DNA from: JAYVYM01 sp046593925 | Lineage (GTDB): Bacteria; Actinomycetota; Actinomycetes; Mycobacteriales; SCTD01 | Length of the DNA: 61,374 nt | Direction: 5' to 3' | NCBI GenBank assembly: GCA_046593925.1 | Contig: JBKJQN010000017.1 | Span: 1 to 61,374, forward strand | Shown: in pieces, positions 8,394 to 17,555 of the stretch | Position numbering within the stretch: position 1 is the stretch's first letter | How the letters are laid out: each line of letters begins with the position of its first letter | Program-made: the position numbers and the translations under genes | The notes under the pieces: model-generated | What the model was told of the DNA's origin: nothing | The model's database searches: none | What the model saw: only the letters and a program-made list of their open reading frames with translations

Positions 8394-8726
8394 GTGAAGC
8401 CAGGTGGCCAGCCCAACATGCAGCAGCTGATGAAGCAGGCGCAGAAGATGCAGCAGCAGGTGCTGGCCGCGCAGGAGGAGCTGGCCAAGGCGACGGTTCA
8501 GGGCACTGCCGGCGGTGGCTTGGTAACCGCGACGGTCACCGGCGCCGGTGACGTCGTCAGCCTGAAGATCAGGCCCGAGGCGGTCGACGTGGACGACGTC
8601 GAGAGCCTGGAGGACCTCGTGGTCGCCGCGCTGCACGACGCCGCGCGGGCCTCGGCGGCGCTGCAGGCCGAGCGGATGGGCCCGGTGACCGGCGGCGTGG
8701 GCGGCCTCGGCCTGCCCGGGATGTAG
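8394..8726 (+). CDS. Nucleoid-associated protein YbaB/EbfC
   Basis: A 110-residue protein with the family's Met/Gln-rich first helix (MKQAQKMQQQ), then GTAGGGLVTATVTGAGDVVSLKI, the beta sheet of the dimer. YbaB-family proteins bind DNA as tweezer-shaped dimers and in most bacteria are co-transcribed with dnaX and recR, exactly the order seen here. GTG 8394 has AGGAG 8 nt upstream. A Met at 8421 is a possible alternative start. Confidence 0.93.
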   Translation: MKPGGQPNMQQLMKQAQKMQQQVLAAQEELAKATVQGTAGGGLVTATVTGAGDVVSLKIRPEAVDVDDVESLEDLVVAALHDAARASAALQAERMGPVTGGVGGLGLPGM

Positions 8727-8731
8727 GCCTC

Positions 8732-9331
8732 TTGTACGAAGGTGCTGTCCAGGATCTCATCGACGAACTCGCCCGGTTGCCCGGCGTCGGGCCGAAGAGC
8801 GCGCAGCGCATCGCGTTCCACCTGCTGTCGGCCGACCCGGCCGACGTCGCCCGGCTGGCCAAGGTGTTGCAGACCGTCAAGGACTCGGTGCGCTTCTGCA
8901 CGGTCTGCGGCAACGTCAGCGAGCAGGACCAGTGCCGGGTCTGCCGCGATCCGCGCCGCGACCTCACGGTCATCTGCGTTGTCGAGGAGCCCAAGGACGT
9001 CGTCGCGGTCGAGAAGACCCGGGAGTTCCGTGGGCGCTACCACGTGCTGGGCGGCGCCATCAGCCCGATCGAGGGCATCGGCCCGGACGACCTGCGGGTC
9101 CGCGAGCTGCTCGTCCGCCTGCAGGACGGCACCGTCACCGAGCTCATCCTGGCCACCGACCCCAACCTCGAGGGTGAGGCGACCGCGACCTACCTCGCCC
9201 GGCTGGTGCGGTCCATGGGGCTCACCGTGACCCGGCTCGCCAGCGGGCTGCCGGTCGGCGGTGACCTCGAGTACGCGGACGAGGTCACCCTCGGCCGGGC
9301 GTTCGAGGGGCGCCGCCGGGTCGATGTCTGA
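8732..9331 (+). CDS. recR: Recombination mediator RecR
   Basis: This 199-residue protein acts with RecO in loading RecA at gaps. It begins with a TTG at 8732, 6 nt after the ybaB stop. The N-terminal helix-hairpin-helix LARLPGVGPKSAQRIAFHLL is followed by the four-cysteine zinc finger (CTVCGNVSEQDQCRVC) and a Toprim domain with the VVEEPKDVVAVEKTREF block, then GGAISPIEGIGPDDLR. All family blocks and the usual length are present. Confidence 0.95.
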   Translation: MYEGAVQDLIDELARLPGVGPKSAQRIAFHLLSADPADVARLAKVLQTVKDSVRFCTVCGNVSEQDQCRVCRDPRRDLTVICVVEEPKDVVAVEKTREFRGRYHVLGGAISPIEGIGPDDLRVRELLVRLQDGTVTELILATDPNLEGEATATYLARLVRSMGLTVTRLASGLPVGGDLEYADEVTLGRAFEGRRRVDV

Positions 9332-10211
9332 CGTCCGCACCGCAGCCAGCGCCGAGGTGGCCGTCCGGCCACTGCTGCCCGCCGACGTTGAGACCGCCCG
9401 GGCCAGCTCATACGAGGCGTTGAGCGAGGCCGGTACCCGGTACGGCTGGGTGATGCCCGAGCTCGACGACGACGGCAAGGCACGTGGCCGGCTGCGCTTC
9501 GCGCACCTGCAGCGCACCGACCCCGAGGGCGCCTGGGTCGCGGACCGGGCGGGTGAGGTGGTCGGTGTGGCGCTGGGGGTGCGCCGCGGGCCGCTGTGGT
9601 TCCTCTCGCTGCTGACCGTCTCCTGCGCGGTGCAGGCCCGCGGCATCGGCGTTCGCCTGCTGGACGCTGCGCTCGGCACCGCCGAGGGCACGACCGCTGG
9701 GCTCATCATCGCCAGCAACGATCCCAAGGCGCTTCGTCGGTACGGGCTGGCGGGCTTTGCGCTGCAGCCGGGCTATGACGTGGTGGGCACGGTCGACCGG
9801 GCCCTGCTGCGCACCGTCGACGGGGTGCGCGACGGCGACTGGGCCGCCGACGGGGCGCTCGTCGACGACCTCGGCCGACGGCTGCGCGGCGCGGCGTACG
9901 GTCCAGACCTGGACGCCTACCGCGAGTCCGGGGCTCGGCTGCTGATGGCCGCCGACGGCTTTGCCGTAATCCGCGACGGGCGGCTCATCGTCCTTGGCGC
10001 CGGCGAGCCGCGTACCGCCCAGGCCCTGCTGTGGGCTGCCCTGGCCGAGGGCAATGCCGAGGTCGAGATCGGGGGCTTCACCGGCGCGCAGCAGTGGGGA
10101 GTCGAGGTCGCGCTCGCGGCCCGGCTGTCCTTGCGCCTGGGGGAGTCGGTCTGCACGCGCGGCGCGATCGGGCCGATGACGCCCTACCTGCCCGGCGGCG
10201 CGTACGGCTGA
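9324..10211 (+). CDS. GNAT family N-acetyltransferase
   Basis: ATG 9324 overlaps the end of recR by 8 nt, so translation is probably coupled; this start is preferred over a longer frame inside recR. The 295-residue product has a GNAT-like core (WVADRAGEVVGVALGVRRG, then LLTVSCAVQARGIGVRLLDAAL, the Q/RxxGxG/A acetyl-CoA loop) in its first 140 residues and a second, weaker alpha/beta half after it. Tandem GNAT proteins of this size are common in actinobacteria. The substrate is unknown. Confidence 0.75.
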   Translation: MSDVRTAASAEVAVRPLLPADVETARASSYEALSEAGTRYGWVMPELDDDGKARGRLRFAHLQRTDPEGAWVADRAGEVVGVALGVRRGPLWFLSLLTVSCAVQARGIGVRLLDAALGTAEGTTAGLIIASNDPKALRRYGLAGFALQPGYDVVGTVDRALLRTVDGVRDGDWAADGALVDDLGRRLRGAAYGPDLDAYRESGARLLMAADGFAVIRDGRLIVLGAGEPRTAQALLWAALAEGNAEVEIGGFTGAQQWGVEVALAARLSLRLGESVCTRGAIGPMTPYLPGGAYG

Positions 10212-10214
10212 GCG

Positions 10215-10639
10215 CGCCTCTGGCGAACCGCTGGCCCTTCGGGAGCCGCCGGGTCGGGCGCGCAGCCGCCGGGCCGTCAGCAGCAGCGCGTCGGCCGGCG
10301 CCATGTCGGCGCCCAGCCCCCACGGCCGGACCAGCCACCGCAGCAGCATCGCGGGCTGGTGCACCAGGGCCCGGGCCAGCCCGAGCTTCTGGTGCTGTCC
10401 GCGCGACATGGTGTGCACCAGTCGGGCAGTCCGAAGTCGTCGGGCACCAGCAACGTCGCGAGCACGAGCAGCAGGGTGGTCTGGCCGACTCCACCCGGCC
10501 CGACCAGGGCGGTGACCTCGCCGGGCCGGTCGGTCAGGTCGATCCCGCGCACGGCCTCGACGGGGCCGAACCGGCGGCGGACACCTTCGGCGACGACGCC
10601 GCCGGGATGGTGCTCATCGACCAGCACGGCCGTCGTCAC
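10215..10639 (-). pseudogene. ABC transporter ATP-binding protein, inactivated remnant
   Basis: The frame starting at 10639 reads like an ABC ATPase (VRRRFGPVEAVRGIDL) up to the Walker A, which is GPGGVGQTT: the essential lysine is replaced by glutamine. After a large deletion and a frameshift near 10430-10400 the other frame supplies a signature-like block (MSRGQHQKLGLARALVHQPA). The Walker B and later motifs are unrecognisable. The gene sits between a GNAT gene and lysC, both core, and has no permease partner, so it is a decaying leftover. Confidence 0.7.
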
Positions 10640-10708
10640 GGCGAAACGGTGGGCCCCGGCGCCGCGCCACGCGGCCTCCGCCCACCGGGCCGGCCGCCAG
10701 AGCGCCGG

Positions 10709-10714
10709 TAGGCT
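10709..10714 (+). promoter_or_regulatory. -10 element of lysC
   Basis: TAGGCT ends 8 nt before the lysC ATG (10723), leaving almost no leader, so a leaderless or near-leaderless transcript is inferred. No Shine-Dalgarno sequence is visible before the ATG. Confidence 0.5.
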
Positions 10715-10722
10715 GCGTACCC

Positions 10723-11982
10723 ATGGGCCTGGTCGTACAGAAGTACGGGGGCTCGTCGGTCTCGGACGCCGAGCGGATCAAGCGCGTTGCGGAGCGCATC
10801 GTGGCGACCCGCAAAGCCGGCCACGAGGTCTGCGTCGTGGTGAGCGCCATGGGCGACACCACCGACGAGCTGCTGGAGCTCGCCCAGCAGGTCTCGCCGC
10901 TGCCGCCCGGTCGCGAGCTCGACATGCTGCTGACCGCCGGCGAGCGCATCTCGATGGCGCTGCTGGCGATGGCGATCGCCAACCTCGGCGCGTCGGCCCG
11001 CTCGTTCACCGGCTCGCAGGCCGGTGTGATCACCAACTCCACACACGGCAAGGCGCGGATCATCGATGTCACGCCCGGGCGCATCCGGGACGCTTTGGAC
11101 AACGGCCACATCGCCATCGTCGCCGGGTTCCAGGGCGTCAGCCAGGACACCAAGGACATCACCACGCTGGGCCGCGGCGGGTCCGACACCACCGCCGTGG
11201 CCCTGGCAGCCGCGCTCGGTGCCGAGGTCTGCGAGATCTACACCGACGTCGACGGGGTCTACTCCGCCGACCCGCGGCTCGTACCGGATGCCCGGCACCT
11301 CACCGCCGTGTCGTACGAGGAGATGCTCGAGCTCGCCGCCTGTGGGGCCAAGGTCCTGCACCTGCGGTGTGTGGAGTACGCCCGGCGCTACGGCGTGCGG
11401 CTCGTGGTGCGCTCGTCGTTCTCGCACCGTCCCGGCACCACGATCACAGGAGACACCCCCGTGGAGCAGGCCATCATCAGCGGAGTCGCACACGACCTGT
11501 CCGAGGCCCGGATCACCGTGGTCGGCGTGCCCGACAAGCCCGGCGAGGCCGCGGCGATCTTCCGGGTCGTCGCGGACGCCGAGGTCAACATCGACATGAT
11601 CGTGCAGAACGTGTCAGGGGCGACCGGCCGTACCGACGTGTCCTTCACGCTGCCCACCAGCGACCTCACCACCGCGATGTCGGCCCTGTCGCGGCTGCAG
11701 AGAAGCGTCGGCTTCGAGGCGCTGCTGTCGGACGAGCACATCGGCAAGGTGTCGCTGGGCGGCGCCGGCATGAAGAGCCACCCTGGCGTCACGGCGACCT
11801 TCTTCGAGGCGCTCGCCGCCGTCGGTGTCAACGCCGAGGCCATCTCCACCTCGGAGATCCGCATCTCGGTGGTCTGCCGCGACACCGACGTGCCGAGCGC
11901 GGTGAAGGCGGTGCACGAGGCGTTCGAGCTCGGCGCTGCCGACGGCGAGGGCGCGACCGTGCACGGCGGGACCGGGCGATGA
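10723..11982 (+). CDS. lysC: Aspartate kinase, alpha subunit (with nested beta subunit)
   Basis: The enzyme phosphorylates aspartate, the first step to lysine, threonine, methionine and diaminopimelate. Its N-terminal kinase domain opens with VVQKYGGSSV and has the TTLGRGGSDTTAVALAAAL substrate and ATP-binding block. Two C-terminal ACT domains follow (from about residue 260) for feedback inhibition. At 419 residues it matches actinobacterial Ask. It is translationally coupled to asd, whose ATG overlaps this stop by 4 nt. An in-frame start at 11461 probably yields the separate beta subunit. Confidence 0.95.
   Translation: MGLVVQKYGGSSVSDAERIKRVAERIVATRKAGHEVCVVVSAMGDTTDELLELAQQVSPLPPGRELDMLLTAGERISMALLAMAIANLGASARSFTGSQAGVITNSTHGKARIIDVTPGRIRDALDNGHIAIVAGFQGVSQDTKDITTLGRGGSDTTAVALAAALGAEVCEIYTDVDGVYSADPRLVPDARHLTAVSYEEMLELAACGAKVLHLRCVEYARRYGVRLVVRSSFSHRPGTTITGDTPVEQAIISGVAHDLSEARITVVGVPDKPGEAAAIFRVVADAEVNIDMIVQNVSGATGRTDVSFTLPTSDLTTAMSALSRLQRSVGFEALLSDEHIGKVSLGGAGMKSHPGVTATFFEALAAVGVNAEAISTSEIRISVVCRDTDVPSAVKAVHEAFELGAADGEGATVHGGTGR
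11461..11982 (+). CDS. Aspartate kinase beta subunit (internal in-frame start)
   Basis: A GTG at 11461 (VEQAIISGVAHDLSEARI) lies directly after AGGAGA at about 11449-11454. It starts the regulatory ACT half of lysC in the same frame. In Corynebacterium and Bacillus-type aspartate kinases the beta subunit is made this way and forms alpha2-beta2 enzyme. The ribosome site and the position at the domain boundary are seen; actual use is inferred. Confidence 0.6.
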   Translation: MEQAIISGVAHDLSEARITVVGVPDKPGEAAAIFRVVADAEVNIDMIVQNVSGATGRTDVSFTLPTSDLTTAMSALSRLQRSVGFEALLSDEHIGKVSLGGAGMKSHPGVTATFFEALAAVGVNAEAISTSEIRISVVCRDTDVPSAVKAVHEAFELGAADGEGATVHGGTGR

Positions 11983-13064
11983 CAGCGGGGACCGGCCCGG
12001 GCCTGCGGGTCGGTGTCGTCGGCGCCACCGGCCAGGTCGGCGCCATGCTGCTCCGGCTGCTGGCCGAGCGCGGCTTCCCGGTCGCCGAGCTGCGGGTGTT
12101 CGCCTCCGCCCGCTCCGCCGGCCGGACGTTGCCGTGGGCCGGCGGCGAGCTGGTGGTGCAGGACGCCGGCACCGCCGACCCGACCGGGTTGGACATCGTG
12201 CTGTTCTCCGCGGGAGGCACCACCTCCCGGGAGCAGGCCCCGCGGTATGCGGCCGCCGGAGCATTGGTCATCGACAACAGCTCGGCCTGGCGGATGGACC
12301 CGGACGTGCCGTTGGTCGTCAGCGAGGTCAACCCGCAGGCCCTGCGGGACGCCCGCAAGGGCATCGTCGCCAACCCGAACTGCACGACGATGGCGGCGAT
12401 GCCGGCGCTCAAGCCGCTGCACGACGAGGCCGGCCTGGTTCGGATGACCGCCAGCACCTACCAGGCGGTGTCGGGCAGCGGCCTCGCCGGCGTCGAGGAG
12501 CTCGCCTCCCAGGTCACGGCGGTCGGCGGCCGTGGCCGCGAGCTGGTGCACGACGGCGCTGCGGTGACCTACCCGGCCGCGCAGAAATACGTCGGCCCGA
12601 TCGCGTTCAACGTCCTGCCGCTGGCCGGGTCGGTCGTCGAGGACGGCTCGCAGGAGACTGACGAGGAGCAGAAGCTCCGCAACGAGAGCCGCAAGATCCT
12701 GGGCATCCCCGCTCTCGTGGTGTCCGGCACCTGCGTGCGGGTTCCGGTCTACACCGGCCATTCGCTGTCGCTCAACGTGCAGTTCTCCCGGCCGCTCACG
12801 GTCGAGCGCGCCCGCGACCTGCTCGCACACGCCCCGGGCGTGCGCCTGGTCGACGTACCGACGCCGCTGGCCGCCGCGGGCCGCGACCAGAGCCTGGTGG
12901 GGCGGCTGCGCCAGGACGGGCCCGACGGGCTGGCGCTGTTCGTCTGCGGCGACAATCTCCGCAAGGGCGCCGCGCTCAACGCCGTGCAGATCGCCGAGCT
13001 CGTCGCACTCGAGCTGGGTGCGATGGAGCGTGGCGCACAGCAGCTCACCGCAGCTATCCGCTGA
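11979..13064 (+). CDS. asd: Aspartate-semialdehyde dehydrogenase
   Basis: This enzyme reduces aspartyl phosphate to the semialdehyde, next after LysC. The 361-residue product shows the N-terminal Rossmann loop VGATGQVGAMLLRLL (about 12-26), the catalytic cysteine in VANPNCTT (about residue 131), and the proton-shuttle histidine in VPVYTGHSLSL. The ATG lies in the lysC stop (ATGA overlap), so the pair forms one operon, as in other actinobacteria. Confidence 0.95.
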   Translation: MTAGTGPGLRVGVVGATGQVGAMLLRLLAERGFPVAELRVFASARSAGRTLPWAGGELVVQDAGTADPTGLDIVLFSAGGTTSREQAPRYAAAGALVIDNSSAWRMDPDVPLVVSEVNPQALRDARKGIVANPNCTTMAAMPALKPLHDEAGLVRMTASTYQAVSGSGLAGVEELASQVTAVGGRGRELVHDGAAVTYPAAQKYVGPIAFNVLPLAGSVVEDGSQETDEEQKLRNESRKILGIPALVVSGTCVRVPVYTGHSLSLNVQFSRPLTVERARDLLAHAPGVRLVDVPTPLAAAGRDQSLVGRLRQDGPDGLALFVCGDNLRKGAALNAVQIAELVALELGAMERGAQQLTAAIR

Positions 13065-13098
13065 CCCTGAGGGCAGCTCGACCGTACGGAAGGACGAT

Positions 13099-14240
13099 GT
13101 GACCGACTCGACGGCGCTGTCAGCGGGCCGGCCCGGCTCGCACGTGGGCGGTCGTTACCGCCTTGAGGAGCTCGTCGGCCGCGGCGGCTCCGCCGAGGTC
13201 TGGGCGGCGCAGGACGAGTCGCTCGGGCGCCGGGTTGCCGTGAAGCTCGTGACCGCCAGCGGCGGGGACGAGACCGGCCGGGTCGGCGACGAGGCGCGGC
13301 TGCTCGCAAAGCTCAATGCACCGGGCCTGGTCCCGGTCTACGACGCGGGCACCGACGATGCCGGCCGGCCGTGGGTCGTGATGGAGCTCGTCGTCGGCGA
13401 GACCCTCGCGGACGCGGTGCTGCGCGGCCCGCTCGGGTCTGAGCGGACCGCGCAGATCGGCCGGGTACTCGCCGAGGCCCTGGCCCATGTGCACGGCGAG
13501 GGGCTCGTCCACCGCGACGTGAAACCGGCCAATGTGCTGCTGGGTCGCGACGGTCGGGTGCGGCTCACCGACTTCGGCATCGCCCGGCTCGTCGACGCTG
13601 CGAAGGTCACTGCCACCGGGTTGACCGTCGGCACGGCGTCCTACCTCTCGCCGGAGCAGGTGCTCGGGGCCCACGTGGGCCCGCTGTCCGACGTCTACTC
13701 ACTCGGCCTGGTGCTGCTCGAGTGCCTGACCGGCCGGCGTGAGTACCCCGGCAACGCGATCGAGGTGGCGCTCGCCCGGCTCAACCGGCAGCCCGTCGTA
13801 CCTCGGACGCTGCCCGCCGGCTGGCCCGGCCTGCTCACGTCGATGACGGCCCGCGAGCCCGGCCCGCGGCCTACCGCGTACGAGGCCGCCCGTGAGCTCG
13901 CCGCCATCTCGGCCGGTGGCGAGGCGGCCACCGTGGTGACGCCGATGGCAGCCGACCGCACGCAGGTGCTGGACCGCAGACTGCTCGACCGGTCGCTCGC
14001 GCCGCCGCCGGTGCGCCCGGTCGCCCGTCCCGCAGCCGCCCGCCCCGTCGCACCCGCTCCCCGCAGCGGTGGCTGGCTGTGGGCGCTGCTGCTGGTGGCG
14101 CTGATCGGTGCGGCGATCCTCAGCTTCGTCGCGTACAACCATGCGAGCAATGCCCCTGGGCCGCCCCCCGCCCGGGTGGGCACCGACCTGCCACAGCAGC
14201 TCAGGCAGGACCTGCAGCAGCTGCAGAACGAGGTGGCGTC

Positions 14241-14244
<4 letters not shown>
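13099..14244 (+). CDS. Transmembrane Ser/Thr protein kinase lacking PASTA domains
   Basis: Start GTG 13099, with GGAAGGA 5-11 nt upstream, is preferred to a longer frame reaching into asd. The first 270 residues form a Hanks-type kinase: glycine-rich loop LVGRGGSAEVWAA, VAVKLV lysine, HRDVKPANVLL catalytic loop, DFGIARL, and activation segment GTASYLSPEQ. A Pro-rich juxtamembrane stretch leads to one transmembrane helix (GWLWALLLVALIGAAILSFVA, about 336-356) and a 30-residue Gln/Leu-rich outer tail. There is no PASTA or other sensor domain outside. The following lipoprotein gene overlaps by GTGA and may be the external partner. Confidence 0.9.
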
Positions 14245-14762
<518 letters not shown>

Positions 14763-14900
14763 GCCGACTCCGCACAGATCCAGGTCGGCTGCACCAGCGC
14801 AGCTGCCGGGCTTGCCACCGGCCCGAGCACGCCGACTCCGGGATGGCCCGGGCCGGCTGCCCGCCGGCTCGGCACCCGCAGTGCTGATGCCGGGACGTGC

Positions 14901-16688
14901 TCAACCAGGGTCGGGAAGTCGCAGTCTTCGGGCCACGAAAGCCAGCTCCGCGCGCAGCTGCCGGACCCGCTCGTCGACGACCAGCGAGCCGTGCCCGGCG
15001 TCGAAGCGGTAGACCTCGACGTCCTTGCCGAGCTCCGCTGCCGCTGCCAGCCAGTTGTCGATCTGCCGGATCGGGCAGCGCGGGTCGTTGGCCCCCGCCA
15101 GGACGAGCACCGGCGCTTGGACGTGCGCGACATGGGTCAGCGGCGAGCACCGCCGGTAGACCTCCGGCACCTCCTGCGGCGAGCCACCGAACAGCGAGCG
15201 GTCGAACGCCTTCAACGGCTCCATCTCGTCCTCGTACGCCGCGACGTAGTCGGCGACGGGTACCGCCGCCACCCCGGCCGTCCACAGCTCGGGCTGGGTG
15301 CCGAGGCCGAGCAGGGTCAGGTAGCCGCCCCAGGAGCCACCGGTCAAGGCGATGCGGCCGGCGTCGGCGACGCCCTGCTCGACGAGCTGCGCGCGTACGG
15401 CGGCGAGGTCCTCGAGCTCGGTCAGCCCGGGCCGGCCGGTGAGGGCGTCACGCCACTGGCGTCCGTAGCCGGTGGAGCCGCGGTAGTTGACCTCGACGGT
15501 CGCGCAGCCCAGGTCGACGTATGCGGCGCGGTCGCTGGCGAAGGCGTCGCTGTCGTTCCAGGTCGGGCCGCCGTGCACCAGGAAGACGGTGGGGTACGGG
15601 CCCGGTCCCGCCGGCCGGGCCAGCAGCGCATGCACGGGCCCGCCCGGGCCGGGCGCCTCGAGGTCCTCGACCGGTACGGAGCCCGGGGCCCGCGGGCCGG
15701 CCGGCGTCAGCACGACCTCGCCGTTCGTCGAACGCACCACCGGCGGCTCGGCCGCGCTGGACCAGGCATATTCGACAGTGCCGTCGGGGCGGGTGGTCGC
15801 GCCGGTGACGGTGCCAGGGGGCGTCGGCAGCGCCTCGAGCGCGCCGGTCGCGAGGTCGAGCCGGTGCAGCGTCGAGCGGGCCCGGTGCTCGGCGTGCACG
15901 AGCAGTGCGGCGCCGTCCTCGTACCAGTCGGCCGACAGGTCACCGGGCAGTGCCGACAGGTCCGGGTCGACGTGCTCGCCCGTCGTCGGGTCCCACAGGA
16001 ACGGCAGCGGACGGCCGCTGCGCTCGTGCAGCGCGAGCAGCCGCGGGTCGCCGGAGACCGGCGAGAAGCCCAGGACGGACAGCCCCAGCCCTTCGCCGTC
16101 CCACAGCTCGGCCACCACGTCGCCGGCGACGGTGAGTACCCGCAGCGCCTTGTGCCGGCTGTCGCCGTGCTCGCTGTGCTCCAGGACGACGAGCTGCTCG
16201 TCGCGGGACAGGCCGGCGACATCGGCGTCCTGCTCGTGGCGGTAGAGCACCCGGGCCCCGTCGCCGTCGACCACCCAGGCGGTCGACCCGCCGTCGTCCG
16301 AGCAGCCGACCACCGTCAACGTCCGGCCGATCTCGAGGCCGGCGGGGTAGGCCGCCGGCACTCCCGGGAGCGCCTCGTCGTCGGCACCACCGGCCCACGG
16401 TTGCCGTCGCCAGACCCCGAACTCGTCGCCGTCGGTGTCGTCGAACCACCACACCGACTCGCCGTCCGGCGGGAGCGCCCCGTCGGATGTGCCGTTGGCG
16501 CGGTCGGTCACCTGCCGGGTGCCGCCCGAGGCGCGGTCCCACGCGTACAGCTCGAAGGTGCCGGTGGCGTTGCTGACATAGAGGGACCGGTCGGGGGCGT
16601 CGCGGGCCCACTCGGGCAGCGAGACGCGGGTCGCACGGACCCGCTGCTCCCACACGGGAACGTCGTTGCGCGGCACGGGTTCGGTCAC
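14901..16688 (-). CDS. S9 family peptidase (prolyl oligopeptidase / acylaminoacyl-peptidase type)
   Basis: This alpha/beta hydrolase cleaves short peptides. About 330 N-terminal residues form a beta-propeller with repeated YxWDRASGGTRQVT-like blades. The C-terminal catalytic domain has the oxyanion region VFLVHGGP, nucleophile GGSWGGY (Ser), VLAGANDPRCP (Asp) and the histidine in DAGHGS. The family normally has 600-700 residues; this one has about 595. Start GTG 16688 is preferred to ATG 16715 because a TAGCCT -10 lies 7 nt upstream, so transcription would begin at the GTG. Confidence 0.9.
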   Translation of the reverse strand: MTEPVPRNDVPVWEQRVRATRVSLPEWARDAPDRSLYVSNATGTFELYAWDRASGGTRQVTDRANGTSDGALPPDGESVWWFDDTDGDEFGVWRRQPWAGGADDEALPGVPAAYPAGLEIGRTLTVVGCSDDGGSTAWVVDGDGARVLYRHEQDADVAGLSRDEQLVVLEHSEHGDSRHKALRVLTVAGDVVAELWDGEGLGLSVLGFSPVSGDPRLLALHERSGRPLPFLWDPTTGEHVDPDLSALPGDLSADWYEDGAALLVHAEHRARSTLHRLDLATGALEALPTPPGTVTGATTRPDGTVEYAWSSAAEPPVVRSTNGEVVLTPAGPRAPGSVPVEDLEAPGPGGPVHALLARPAGPGPYPTVFLVHGGPTWNDSDAFASDRAAYVDLGCATVEVNYRGSTGYGRQWRDALTGRPGLTELEDLAAVRAQLVEQGVADAGRIALTGGSWGGYLTLLGLGTQPELWTAGVAAVPVADYVAAYEDEMEPLKAFDRSLFGGSPQEVPEVYRRCSPLTHVAHVQAPVLVLAGANDPRCPIRQIDNWLAAAAELGKDVEVYRFDAGHGSLVVDERVRQLRAELAFVARRLRLPDPG

Positions 16689-16695
16689 CCTGGCG

Positions 16696-16701
16696 AGGCT
16701 A
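16696..16701 (-). promoter_or_regulatory. -10 element, leaderless, of S9 peptidase
   Basis: TAGCCT on the minus strand, 7 nt before the GTG at 16688. This rules against the upstream ATG at 16715, which would lie before the promoter. Confidence 0.5.
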
Positions 16702-16817
16702 CGTGCCGAGCTCATGGGACGCCGGGATGACAGGACGCCGGGCGGTCGGGACGCGGCGGGCAGCAGAAGGGCCGCCCCTGGCGGGAGCGGCCCGTTCGGC
16801 TTCGGGAGGACTGCTGG

Positions 16818-16891
16818 TCGGGGTGACAGGATTCGAACCTGCGACCTCTGCGTCCCGAACGCAGCGCGCTACCAAGCTGCGCCACACCCCG
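16818..16891 (-). tRNA. tRNA-Pro(CGG)
   Basis: On the minus strand the acceptor CGGGGTG pairs with CACCCCG. The anticodon arm is CTGCG-TTCGGGA-CGCAG, giving anticodon CGG, and the T arm is CGCAG-GTTCGAATC-CTGTC-like. Discriminator A is followed by encoded CCA at 16815-16817. Confidence 0.95.
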
Positions 16892-16964
16892 GTCGTCGTG
16901 CCTGTTTCGCTAGATAGCGTACAGGCCGGTGGATCGTGGCCGCAGCCGCCGGACCGACCCCGCG

Positions 16965-16970
16965 TAGCCT
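16965..16970 (+). promoter_or_regulatory. -10 element, leaderless, of yqeY
   Basis: TAGCCT ends exactly 6 nt before the GTG start at 16977, leaving no leader and no Shine-Dalgarno. Confidence 0.5.
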
Positions 16971-16976
16971 GCGCTG

Positions 16977-17429
16977 GTGTCCCTGAAGGAGCAGCTGAAG
17001 TCCGACCTGACTGCCGCGATGAAGGCGCAGGACGACGTCGTGCGGGCGACGCTGCGAATGGCGCTGACCGCTGTCAAGGACGCCGAGGTGGCGGGGAAGG
17101 TCGCCCGGGAGCTGTCGGAGGACGAGGTGCGCGCGGTCGTGGCGCGGGAGGCGAAGAAGCGCCGTGAGGCCGCCGAGGCGTTCCGGTCCGGCGGCGCCAC
17201 CGACCGCGCCGAGCGGGAGCTGGCCGAGGCCGCCGTCCTGGACGCCTACCTCCCGCAGCAGCTGTCCGACGACGAGCTCGCCGCGGTGGTCCGCGAGGCC
17301 GTCGCGGCCACCGGTGCGACCGGGCCGAAGGCGATGGGCCAGATCATGAAGGCGGTCGGGCCCCGGGTGGCCGGGTTGGCCGAGGGCGGCCGGGTCGCTG
17401 CGGCCGTCCGGGCAGCGCTCGCCGTCTGA
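16977..17429 (+). CDS. GatB/YqeY domain protein
   Basis: A 150-residue helical protein of the YqeY family: SLKEQLKSDLTAAMKAQD at the start, KKRREAAEAFRSGGATD in the middle, YLPQQLSDDEL, then the GKAMGQIMKAV-like end (GPKAMGQIMKAVGPRVAGLA). This domain is shared with the tRNA-binding tail of GatB. The biological role of free-standing YqeY is not established. The start is supported by the leaderless promoter just upstream. Confidence 0.9.
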   Translation: MSLKEQLKSDLTAAMKAQDDVVRATLRMALTAVKDAEVAGKVARELSEDEVRAVVAREAKKRREAAEAFRSGGATDRAERELAEAAVLDAYLPQQLSDDELAAVVREAVAATGATGPKAMGQIMKAVGPRVAGLAEGGRVAAAVRAALAV

Positions 17430-17472
17430 CGGGCCCGGGCGAGCGGCGGAGGCTGACACACCCGCCAACCTC

Positions 17473-17497
17473 CACCTGGCCTGGCCTGGCCTGGCCC
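17473..17497. repeat. Short CCTGG tandem repeat
   Basis: Four to five copies of the pentamer CCTGG lie in the gap between the convergent yqeY and ponA-type genes. No other feature was seen in this gap. Confidence 0.6.
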
Positions 17498-17555
17498 GGC
17501 CGGGCGGTAGGGAATGGCCGTCCGCCGCGCCCGGCTTGTGCACCTACCGGCTGGA

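Noticed and set aside
14991..16730. Plus-strand open frame of 579 codons over the S9 peptidase
   Set aside because: Antisense shadow; the minus strand has the catalytic triad.
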